Shown piece by piece: positions 1-6,165 of a DNA stretch of 9,489 nt; position 1 is the first letter of the stretch, and each line of letters starts with the position of its first letter. The notes beneath the pieces were generated by a model. It had not been told where the DNA came from and ran no database searches. It was given only the letters and a program-made list of their open reading frames with translations. Source of the DNA: Actinomycetes bacterium (lineage in GTDB: Bacteria > Actinomycetota > Acidimicrobiia > Acidimicrobiales > Ilumatobacteraceae); contig JAEZFY010000115.1 in assembly GCA_023417265.1 (NCBI GenBank), positions 1 to 9,489 of the forward strand, read 5' to 3'. A program made the translations under genes and the position numbers.

Positions 1-744
1 GCCCTGGTCGTGTTCGTGCCGCGACTGTCGGGATGGGACGCGGTGCGCGACTCGTTCTTCGATCCCGAGGTCCTGCGCGACTCGTTTCCCGCCTTGCTGC
101 GGGCGTTCGTCGTCGATCTCAAGATCCTGTTGTGGTCGACGCCAGCGGTGCTGTTCCTGTCGTTGCTGGTCGCCCTCGCCCGCGGGTCGCGCAGCCCGGT
201 GCTGTTCCCGGTCCGGGCGTTCGCGGTCGGCTTCGTCGACGTGTTCCGCGGGATCCCGACGATCCTCGTGATCACCCTGATCGGGTTCGGCGTGCCGGCC
301 GCGTTCGACATGCACCGCCCGTGGAACTCGCCGGTGCTGTGGGGCTCGGTCGCACTGACCCTGTCGTACTCGGCCTACGTCGCCGAGATCATCCGCTCGG
401 GCATCGAGGGCGTCCACGAGAGCCAGCGCGCGGCGGCCCGCTCGATCGGTCTCACCGCCGGGCAGACGATGCGGGCGGTGGTGCTCCCACAGGCCTTCCG
501 GGCCACCGTGCCGCCGATGATGAACAGCTTCGTCAGTCTCCAGAAAGACGTCGCCCTCGTGAGCGTGCTCGGCCCGATCGAGGTGCTCCGCCGGGCGGAA
601 CTCGAGCAGTCGCGGTACTTCAGCTACACGCCGTACGTCGGGGCGGCGATCATCTTCTTGTGCCTGACGATCCCGCTGACCCGCCTGGCGGACTACCTGC
701 TCGCCCGCCAGCAGCGGCGCACCCGCGGGACGCAGGTCGTATGA
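1..744 (+). CDS. Polar amino acid ABC transporter permease (5' partial)
   Basis: This is the membrane-spanning subunit of an ABC importer of the polar amino acid (HisMQ/GlnP) type, forming the channel through which the substrate crosses the cytoplasmic membrane. The reading frame is already open at base 1, and 247 residues are visible. The family usually starts with a further membrane helix, so the true start lies upstream and the first GTG at 10 is probably internal. Visible evidence: hydrophobic segments at about residues 37-59, 77-99, 117-133 and 216-234, the FRGIPT motif that follows the family pattern FRGxP, and the EAA-type coupling loop QRAAARSIGL followed by VVLPQAFRA. The canonical Glu of the EAA loop is replaced here, which I believe is common in actinobacterial relatives. 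The stop overlaps the ATPase start as ATGA, so the two are translationally coupled. The substrate cannot be read from the sequence; glutamate/glutamine or another polar amino acid is likely. Confidence 0.88.
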   Translation, partial: ALVVFVPRLSGWDAVRDSFFDPEVLRDSFPALLRAFVVDLKILLWSTPAVLFLSLLVALARGSRSPVLFPVRAFAVGFVDVFRGIPTILVITLIGFGVPAAFDMHRPWNSPVLWGSVALTLSYSAYVAEIIRSGIEGVHESQRAAARSIGLTAGQTMRAVVLPQAFRATVPPMMNSFVSLQKDVALVSVLGPIEVLRRAELEQSRYFSYTPYVGAAIIFLCLTIPLTRLADYLLARQQRRTRGTQVV

Positions 745-1499
745 GCACCGCCAAGCTGACCCTGCACGGGGTGACGAAGAGCTTCGCCACCCAGCGCGTG
801 CTCGACGGAATCGATCTCGCGGTCGCCGACTCCGAGGTGGTGTGCCTGATCGGCGCGTCCGGCTCCGGAAAGAGCACCCTGCTGCGCTGCATCAACCTGC
901 TCGAACCGATCGACGACGGGGCGATCTTGCTCGACGGCGACGACATCAGCGAGCCCGGGCGCGACCCCGACCCGATCCGCCGCCGGATCGGCATGGTGTT
1001 CCAGAGCTACAACCTCTTCCCGCACCTCACGGTGCTCGACAACGTCGCCCTCGGGCCACGCAAGGTGCTCGGCGTCGGCCGAGCCGAAGCACGCGAGCAG
1101 GCAGCGGGGCTGCTCGCCCGGCTCGGGCTCGCTGCCCGAGCCCGGGCCTACCCGGATCAGTGCTCGGGCGGCCAGCAGCAGCGTGTGGCGATCGCCCGGT
1201 CGTTGGCGCTCAACCCCGAGGTGATGCTGCTCGACGAGATCACCTCGGCGCTCGATCCGGAGCTCGTCGGCGAGGTGCTCGACGTCGTCCGCGAACTCAA
1301 ACGCGACGGGATGACGATGCTCCTCGCCACCCACGAGATGTCGTTTGCCTCCGAGATCGCCGACCGGGTGTGCTTCCTCGACGCCGGGCGGATCGTCGAG
1401 GAGGGGCCGCCCGCGCAGGTGCTCGGCGCCCCGCGCGAGCCGCGCACGCGCCAGTTCCTCGAGCGTGTCACCGTGCTCCGGTCCGGTACGCCGCACTAG
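741..1499 (+). CDS. Polar amino acid ABC transporter ATP-binding protein
   Basis: This is the cytoplasmic ATPase (GlnQ/HisP type, 252 aa) that powers the permease encoded just before it. All nucleotide-binding elements are visible: Walker A GASGSGKST at 38-46, Q-loop Gln88 in MVFQSYNLF, signature SGGQQQR at 142-148, Walker B ending LLDE at 163-166, D-loop SALD at 169-172 and H-loop His198 in LLATHEM. The signature begins with Cys141 where Leu is usual, and the post-Walker B residue is Ile167 (DEITSALDP) rather than Pro. Both look tolerable and the enzyme should be active. The ATG at 741 overlaps the permease stop, which fixes the start. The length matches the family norm of about 240-260 aa. 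The stop is only 14 bases from the convergent end of the DUF1996 gene, and I see no clear terminator hairpin between them. Confidence 0.93.
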   Translation: MSTAKLTLHGVTKSFATQRVLDGIDLAVADSEVVCLIGASGSGKSTLLRCINLLEPIDDGAILLDGDDISEPGRDPDPIRRRIGMVFQSYNLFPHLTVLDNVALGPRKVLGVGRAEAREQAAGLLARLGLAARARAYPDQCSGGQQQRVAIARSLALNPEVMLLDEITSALDPELVGEVLDVVRELKRDGMTMLLATHEMSFASEIADRVCFLDAGRIVEEGPPAQVLGAPREPRTRQFLERVTVLRSGTPH

Positions 1500-1513
1500 C
1501 GACGCCGCACCGG

Positions 1514-2425
1514 TCAGCCGATCGTGGCCCGCTGGCCCGAGATCGCGCACGGCAGGTTGCGCCGCAGGCACATCGCGACTTCGCGCTCGAGCTTGGTCTG
1601 CTCCCACGCGTTCCAGAAGTCGGCATGGCCGGACAGGATGCTGCCGGAGGCGAGTGCCAGTCCGTCCGGCGCGAGCGGTGGGAAGTCGACGGCCAACTGC
1701 AACTGCGGGATGTGGACGGGGTGGCTCGGCGGGCACGCTCCCGCCGAGCTGTAGGCCGCGTGGGCGGCCGGCGCGTCGGCGTCGTCGCTGCGCAACCGTT
1801 CGCCGTCCCAGCAGTCCTGGAACGTCACCAGCAGGCGCAGGTTGCTGGCCCCGGTGCAGTCGGGCGGCAGCGCCTGGCGGAGCGCGCCGCTGTCGCAGGT
1901 CCAGGCCACGACCGACAACGCCTGCGGCTCGGTGGCCGTGTGGTCGCCGGCCACCAGCATCAGCCCGGCCGGGTACGGCTCGACGAGGTCGGCGGCGACA
2001 CCGACGCCGGCCCGGTAGTAGGCCACCGCACCCACCGGTTCGACCGGCTGGCGTTCGGCGTCGAGCAGCGCTGGCGCCCAGTACGACGCGGTGTCGGCGA
2101 CCTGGTCGCAGGTGGTGCGGCCGGCCAGCAGCCCGGCGTAGTCGCTCGTCGCCGTGACCCCCTCGGCGCCGAAGAACTGGTGCAGGTGGCTGGCTCCCGG
2201 CTGGCCGGGGTGCACGATCGGGTCGTCGGGCAGGAACCCGGCGAAGCCGCACTCGACCGCGAACTGGCCGCGCCCACCCTGCGGCCCGGCGATCACCTGG
2301 TCGGGGGCGGCTGCCAGCGGAACGACCGCGTCGGCACCACAGGCGGCGAGCACCAACGCCGCAGCGGCGACGGCGGCCGGGCCGGCCGCGCGGACGCTAC
2401 GGACGGTCAGGGACCGCGATCGCAT
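1514..2425 (-). CDS. DUF1996 domain lipoprotein, function unknown
   Basis: A 303-residue secreted lipoprotein. Arg-rich residues 1-12 and a hydrophobic stretch run into the lipobox LAAC, with Cys29 as lipidation site. The rest reads as one DUF1996 domain (about 55-290), a family known from fungi and actinobacteria without an established activity. Visible family-type blocks are DDPIVHPGQPGASHLHQFFG (67-86), YPAGLMLVAGD (151-161), TFQDCWDG (201-208), CPPSHPVHIPQL (231-242) and SGHADFWNAW (265-274). Conserved-looking His residues lie at 80, 82, 235, 238 and 267. Cys59, 106, 177, 190, 205, 231, 286 and 293 could pair as disulfides outside the cell. The ATG at 2425 lies 29 bases inside the end of the upstream beta-helix gene and has no Shine-Dalgarno sequence. 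It is still the best start, because a later one would cut the signal peptide. The overlap suggests translational coupling as the last gene of the minus-strand operon. Metal or sugar binding would be a guess. Confidence 0.85.
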   Translation of the reverse strand: MRSRSLTVRSVRAAGPAAVAAAALVLAACGADAVVPLAAAPDQVIAGPQGGRGQFAVECGFAGFLPDDPIVHPGQPGASHLHQFFGAEGVTATSDYAGLLAGRTTCDQVADTASYWAPALLDAERQPVEPVGAVAYYRAGVGVAADLVEPYPAGLMLVAGDHTATEPQALSVVAWTCDSGALRQALPPDCTGASNLRLLVTFQDCWDGERLRSDDADAPAAHAAYSSAGACPPSHPVHIPQLQLAVDFPPLAPDGLALASGSILSGHADFWNAWEQTKLEREVAMCLRRNLPCAISGQRATIG

Positions 2426-3914
2426 CGAGGTCGATCGCCGGCGGCATGTCGACGGCCGGGGCCGCCGGCGCGGTGGCTGCGTCGGGCATGTTCTCGTGCT
2501 CGCCGAGTTCGGGCAGCGGAGCCTCGCGCCAGTCGACCTCCGGCGGCAGACTCGCCTGTTCGCCGAGCCAGCGCACGACGCCGAGATCGCCGGTGGCGAA
2601 GTCGGTGCTGGTCGGCTCGCCGTCGCACGGGGCCAGCTCGGCGAGCGCCGCCGGGGCGTAGCTGGCGGCCTCGTTGGCGGCCACGCAGTTGCCGAAGGCC
2701 GACGTCAGCGGGTCGGCCGAGGCGAGCGCGATGTCGGCCTCGCCCGAGCCGGTGACGACGTTGCCGACCACCCGGTTGTCGAGCGAATCCCACAGGATCG
2801 CCCCCTCCGGAACCTCGACCGGGAGGTCCTTCTGCTCGGAACACGGCATGTCCCACTGGTCCTGCGGGGGCACCACGTCGTTCGGGAACTCTTCGAGGAA
2901 CGGCACCATGCCGATGCCGGTGCGGTTGTGCTCGTCGACGCGGTTGCGCTCGATCACGTTGCGCACCCCGCCCGCTACCAGGATCCCGTTGCCCTGGGCG
3001 AGCAGGGCGACGTCGATCGCCGGTGTGTCGGGTTGGTTGTTGTCGTAGACGAGGTTGCCGACGATCGTGGTGTCGCGCTCGGGGTAGCACAGCTCGTAGC
3101 TGCCGGAGTTCGGCACGATCCCGGCGCGGTTGTTGTGGAACACCGACTCGACGATCAACAGGTTGCCGCCCGAATTCGTGCCCGAGTAGCCGAGCCCGTT
3201 GTTCGACGAGACGACGTTCCGGATCACGGCGTTGCAGGGATAGCACTGGCCGATGTACACGCCGGCGTCGCGGCTGCCGACGGTGTGGCTGTGCTCGATC
3301 AGGCCGTCGACCGAATCGAACGCGTAGATGCCGTAGTCGCCGGTGCGGTAGGTGGTGATGTACGACGCCCGGTAGCCGGTCGAGCCGACCCAGTACAGCC
3401 CGTTGTTGGTGTAGTTGATGGTGGTCAGGTTCTCGACGGCGACGTCCTGGGCACCGAGCACCCGGATCGCGTTGTCGAGCTCGAACTCGCCGTCGAGCAC
3501 CACCGTGTCGCGGTCGAGCCCGCGGATGACGATCTCGTCGGTGCCGACGTCGACCGCCTCGTGGTACGTGCCGGGGGCAATCAGCACGAGGTCGCCCGGC
3601 ACTGCGGCGTCGACCGCCTCCTGGATCGTGGCGTACTCGTCGGGCACGTTGCGGATGCCGTCGTCGTCGCCGGCCTCGGCCACCGTGGTCGCTGCCGCAG
3701 CACTCGTCTCCGGCGCCGTCTCGTCCGGTTCGCTGGCTGGTGTGGTCGCCGAACCGGTCGTCGAACTTGGCGCGGGCGTGTCCGGTGCCGCGGTGTCCGG
3801 CGCGGCCGCCTCAGTGGCGGGCGCAGCCGTGCCCGCCGTGTCGTCGTCGTCGCCGGCGCACGCCGTCAGCGCCAAGGCTGCGCTGACACCGAGCGCGAGC
3901 AGTCGCTTGTTCAT
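2397..3914 (-). CDS. Right-handed parallel beta-helix lipoprotein
   Basis: A 505-residue secreted lipoprotein. The N-terminus has Lys3-Arg4, a hydrophobic core and lipobox LTAC with Cys19, followed by a DDDD stretch and an Ala/Thr/Pro/Ser/Glu linker to about residue 85 that probably spans the cell-wall layer. From 88 the start IRNVPDEYATIQEAVDAA and LIAPGTYHEAV is the usual entry to secreted beta-helix proteins (pectinesterase/DUF1565-like). Short repeats rich in Asn, Gly, Val and Ile continue to about 415, as in NosD/pectate-lyase-type folds. No catalytic set can be assigned, so carbohydrate binding, cleavage or scaffolding all remain open. Six Cys lie beyond the lipobox: 224 and 227 (CYPC), 276, 358, 410 and 430. 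The C-terminal tail (about 465-505) is Pro/Ala-rich. The gene follows the cupredoxin gene after 15 bases and overlaps the DUF1996 gene by 29 bases. It has the only strong Shine-Dalgarno sequence seen in the window. Confidence 0.85.
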   Translation of the reverse strand: MNKRLLALGVSAALALTACAGDDDDTAGTAAPATEAAAPDTAAPDTPAPSSTTGSATTPASEPDETAPETSAAAATTVAEAGDDDGIRNVPDEYATIQEAVDAAVPGDLVLIAPGTYHEAVDVGTDEIVIRGLDRDTVVLDGEFELDNAIRVLGAQDVAVENLTTINYTNNGLYWVGSTGYRASYITTYRTGDYGIYAFDSVDGLIEHSHTVGSRDAGVYIGQCYPCNAVIRNVVSSNNGLGYSGTNSGGNLLIVESVFHNNRAGIVPNSGSYELCYPERDTTIVGNLVYDNNQPDTPAIDVALLAQGNGILVAGGVRNVIERNRVDEHNRTGIGMVPFLEEFPNDVVPPQDQWDMPCSEQKDLPVEVPEGAILWDSLDNRVVGNVVTGSGEADIALASADPLTSAFGNCVAANEAASYAPAALAELAPCDGEPTSTDFATGDLGVVRWLGEQASLPPEVDWREAPLPELGEHENMPDAATAPAAPAVDMPPAIDLDAIAVPDRP

Positions 3915-3932
3915 CCGAGTGTTCCTCCCCTA
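3915..3932 (-). promoter_or_regulatory. Strong Shine-Dalgarno site before the beta-helix gene
   Basis: On the minus strand the intergenic segment reads TAGGGGAGGAACACTCGG immediately before the ATG at 3914. The GGGGAGGA core (3923-3930) is close to the anti-16S consensus and sits about eight bases from the start codon. It overlaps the TAG stop of the cupredoxin gene. Neighbouring genes in the operon start by stop/start overlap and lack such a site, so this gene is probably initiated independently and more strongly. Confidence 0.75.
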
Positions 3933-4475
3933 GTTGCTGACGACGACCGTACCCACCATGCCCACCTCGGTGTTGCCATGGATGGTGCAGTAGTAGCGGT
4001 ACTCGCCCGGCTCGGTGAACACGTGCGAGTAGATGTCACCGGGCTGGAACTCGTCGACCGTGATGCCCCACGCGCTGCCGTCAGCGAGCGTGCCCTCGAT
4101 CGAGAGCACGTCGTGCTCGTTGCGGCCGCGGTTCTCCCACACGACCGCGTCGCCGACCCGCGCCTCGACGTTCTGCGGGCGGAACGAGTTGTCGAGTGCG
4201 GTGACCGCCACCACGACGCCCGTGGTGACGACGGGAGCCGGTTCGCTCGTCGGCTCGTCTGGCGCCGCGTCGTGGTGGGCGCTGGCCGGCGGTGCCACGG
4301 ACACGTCCGGGGCGGCGTCGGGGACGGTGGCCGCGCGTTCGGCGGCGAGCCGGTCGGCCAGCCGTTGCGCTTGCAGCGCCCCGTCGTTGGCGTCGTCGCC
4401 GCAGGCCGTCAGGCCGAGCGGCGCGAGGAAACACAGCGTGAACGCGGCCAGCGCCGCCCGAGCAGGTGAGGTCAT
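3930..4475 (-). CDS. Cupredoxin (blue copper) lipoprotein, plastocyanin/amicyanin-like
   Basis: A 181-residue secreted lipoprotein with a type 1 copper domain, expected to shuttle electrons or hold copper at the outer face of the membrane. The signal peptide ends in lipobox LTAC with Cys25. Residues 33-50 (ALQAQRLADRLAAERA) look helical, and an Ala/Pro-rich linker to about 85 contains a His67-His68 pair. The cupredoxin domain spans about 86-181. Likely copper ligands are His121 (NEHDV), Cys163 and His166 (YYCTIHG) and Met173 (VGMVGTV). The spacing Cys-x2-His-x6-Met gives a longer ligand loop than the Cys-x2-His-x4-Met of plastocyanin or the Cys-x2-His-x2-Met of amicyanin. The start at 4475 is fixed by an ATGA overlap with the acyl-CoA synthetase stop and by the signal peptide; the frame continues open further upstream but only as a shadow. 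No redox partner such as an oxidase or nitrite reductase is in the window. Confidence 0.92.
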   Translation of the reverse strand: MTSPARAALAAFTLCFLAPLGLTACGDDANDGALQAQRLADRLAAERAATVPDAAPDVSVAPPASAHHDAAPDEPTSEPAPVVTTGVVVAVTALDNSFRPQNVEARVGDAVVWENRGRNEHDVLSIEGTLADGSAWGITVDEFQPGDIYSHVFTEPGEYRYYCTIHGNTEVGMVGTVVVSN

Positions 4476-6103
4476 GCGTCGGGCAGTGTGTGCTCGGCGA
4501 AGCGGTCGCGCAACGTCTTCTTCGAGAACTTGCCGACCGAGGTCTTGGGCACCTCGTCGATGAACACCACGTCGTCGGGTAGCTGCCACTTGGCGAGCTT
4601 GGGTGCGAGGTAGGCGAGCACTTCGTCTTTCGTCAACGTGGCCCCGTCCTCGAGCACGACGCACGCCAGCGGCCGCTCGGCCCAGCGCGGATGCGGCACG
4701 CCCACCACGGCCGCCTCGCGGATCGCCGGGTGGCCCATCAGCTCGTTCTCCAGTTCGACCGAACTGATCCACTCGCCGCCGGACTTGATCAGATCCTTCG
4801 TGCGGTCGACCAGCCGCACGCGGCCGCGAGCGTCGACGGTGGCGACGTCGCCGGTGCGCAGCCAACCGTCGTCGGTGAAGCTCTCGTCGGAGCGCGGGTC
4901 GTTGTAATAGCTGGCGGCGATCCAGTTGCCGCGGCACTGCAGCTCGCCCGACGACGCGCCGTCCCACGGCACGGGTGTGGTGGTGTTCGGCTCGACGACG
5001 CGCATCTCGACGCCGACGGTGACGCGTCCGACCATCGTGCGCAGGTCGGCCTGCTGGTCGGCGGGCAGGTCGCGCTCGTCGCCGTCGAGGTGCATCACCG
5101 CGGCGATCGGGCTCGTCTCGGTCATGCCCCACGCCTGCAGGATCGGCAGCCCGAGCTGCTCGCGGTAGGCCTCCGACAGCGCCCGCGGCACGGCCGACCC
5201 GCCGCACGGAATGCGCCGCAAGCTCGACGTGTCGCGGCCCTTCAACTCGGGGAGCACCTGCATCCAGATCGTCGGCACACCGGCCGCGATGGTGACCCGC
5301 TCCTCCACGATCAGGTCGGCGAGTCCCTTGCCCGACAGGTCGGGGCCCGGCATCACCATGCGCGCGCCGGCGGCCGGCCCGGCTTGGGCGAGGCCCCACG
5401 CGTTGGCGTGGAACATCGGCACCACAGGGAGGATCGTGTCGGCCTCGCTGGCACCGAGCGAGTCGGCCATCAGTGCGCCCATCGTGTGCAGCACCGTGCT
5501 GCGGTGGCTGTAGACGACGCCCTTCGGGTTCCCGGTGGTGCCGCTCGTGTAGCACATCGCCGCCGCGCGGTGCTCGTCGTCCACGCGGAACTCGACCGGG
5601 TCGGCGGCGGCCAGCAGGTCTTCGTAGTGGAGCAGTTCGTGGCCGTTGAGGTCGTCGGGGATGTCGCCGCGCCCGTCGTCCATCAGCACGAGGTGCTTGA
5701 CCCGTTCGAACGTCGCGAGGTGCGGGGCGAGCAGGCCGAGCAGGGATCGATCGACGAAGATCACCTCGTCGTCGGCGTGGTTGACGATGTAGGTGAGCTG
5801 TTCGGGGAACAGCCGGATGTTCAGGGTGTGCAGCACGCGACCGGTGCACGGGGCGGCCCAGTACAGCTCGAGATGCCGTTGCGTGTTCCACGCGAACGTG
5901 CCGACGCGCCCGTCGGCGCTGATGCCGAGCGCGTCGAGCACGCCGCCGACCTTGCGCGTGCGGGCAGCCCACTCGCCGTAGGTGGTGCGCGTCCGGCCGG
6001 TGGGCGTGGCGGTGACGACGCCTTCCTTGTGGGCGAAGTTGGTCTCGATCCGCTCGAACAGCGGTACCAGCGTCAGCGGTACGTCCTGCATCAGTCCCTG
6101 CAT
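4472..6103 (-). CDS. Acyl-CoA synthetase (medium/long-chain fatty acid-CoA ligase type)
   Basis: An adenylate-forming enzyme of 543 aa that activates a carboxylic acid with ATP and joins it to CoA, in the cytoplasm or at the inner membrane face. Motifs in order: P-loop YTSGTTGNPKG (185-195), VVPMFHANAWG (227-237), WGMTETSP (325-332), GWLRTGD (413-419), hinge segment DRTKDLIKSGGEW (433-445) and the C-terminal catalytic Lys525 in PKTSVGKFSKK. GEWISSVELE is typical of fatty acyl-CoA ligases (FadD/AlkK-like). All catalytic parts are intact; the chain length of the substrate cannot be read. I chose the ATG at 6103 (MQGLMQDVPLTL) because it fits family N-termini and lies 7 bases after a TACGTT -10 box. 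The frame extends to 6244, but that would run through the divergent promoter. This is the first gene of the four-gene minus-strand unit, and its stop overlaps the cupredoxin start. Confidence 0.93.
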   Translation of the reverse strand: MQGLMQDVPLTLVPLFERIETNFAHKEGVVTATPTGRTRTTYGEWAARTRKVGGVLDALGISADGRVGTFAWNTQRHLELYWAAPCTGRVLHTLNIRLFPEQLTYIVNHADDEVIFVDRSLLGLLAPHLATFERVKHLVLMDDGRGDIPDDLNGHELLHYEDLLAAADPVEFRVDDEHRAAAMCYTSGTTGNPKGVVYSHRSTVLHTMGALMADSLGASEADTILPVVPMFHANAWGLAQAGPAAGARMVMPGPDLSGKGLADLIVEERVTIAAGVPTIWMQVLPELKGRDTSSLRRIPCGGSAVPRALSEAYREQLGLPILQAWGMTETSPIAAVMHLDGDERDLPADQQADLRTMVGRVTVGVEMRVVEPNTTTPVPWDGASSGELQCRGNWIAASYYNDPRSDESFTDDGWLRTGDVATVDARGRVRLVDRTKDLIKSGGEWISSVELENELMGHPAIREAAVVGVPHPRWAERPLACVVLEDGATLTKDEVLAYLAPKLAKWQLPDDVVFIDEVPKTSVGKFSKKTLRDRFAEHTLPDA

Positions 6104-6110
6104 GGCCGTG

Positions 6111-6116
6111 AACGTA
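6111..6116 (-). promoter_or_regulatory. Putative -10 box, leaderless promoter of the acyl-CoA synthetase operon
   Basis: The minus strand reads TACGTT, seven bases, then ATG at 6103. TANNNT at this distance places transcription start at or next to the A of the start codon, the usual layout of leaderless actinobacterial genes. The hexamer 17 bases further upstream (6134-6139) reads GGGCGC and does not resemble TTGACA, so recognition would rest on the -10 box or on another sigma factor or activator. Confidence 0.5.
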
Positions 6117-6129
6117 CCGAACCCCACCC

Positions 6130-6139
6130 GGGCGCGCCC
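6130..6139. promoter_or_regulatory. Perfect palindrome at the centre of the divergent promoter, possible operator
   Basis: GGGCGCGCCC is a perfect 10-base palindrome centred between 6134 and 6135. That point is exactly midway between the two -10 boxes (6111-6116 and 6153-6158) and also midway between the two ATGs (6103 and 6166). At 17-base spacing both -35 positions fall on it and read the same hexamer, GGGCGC. A bound factor could control both directions. GC-rich DNA makes short GC palindromes frequent, so the symmetry is suggestive only. Confidence 0.35.
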
Positions 6140-6152
6140 ATCCGGGCCGGGA

Positions 6153-6158
6153 TAGCGT
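6153..6158 (+). promoter_or_regulatory. Putative -10 box, leaderless promoter of the membrane-protein operon
   Basis: TAGCGT matches TANNNT and ends seven bases before the ATG at 6166, predicting a leaderless transcript. It argues against the in-frame GTG at 6157, which lies inside the box. The matching -35 position (6130-6135, GGGCGC) is not canonical and overlaps that of the opposing promoter. Confidence 0.5.
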
Positions 6159-6165
6159 GGCGCAG

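Noticed and set aside
33..740. Extension of the ATPase frame upstream to 33, suggesting a permease-ATPase fusion
   Set aside because: The extension is an Arg/Pro-rich shadow of the permease frame. The ATPase begins naturally at the ATG at 741.
1500..1513. Terminator between the convergent ABC ATPase and DUF1996 genes
   Set aside because: Only 14 bases separate the stops, and I found no convincing stem-loop with a T-tract there or just inside either gene.
842..4469. Very long plus-strand open frames (842-2755 and 2154-4469) opposite the lipoprotein genes
   Set aside because: They are Arg/Pro/Ala/Val-rich, lack domain motifs and lie antisense to genes with signal peptides and recognisable folds. 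Long antisense frames are expected at this GC content.
2397..4475. A nitrous oxide reductase (nos) maturation cluster, from the NosD-like fold and copper protein
   Set aside because: There is no NosZ, NosF, NosY or NosL, and the beta-helix protein starts with a generic DUF1565-like entry rather than clear NosD features.
4476..5972. A 680-residue minus-strand frame that would join a long N-terminal part to the cupredoxin
   Set aside because: The upstream part is a shadow of the acyl-CoA synthetase. A signal peptide with lipobox begins at 4475 and marks the real start.
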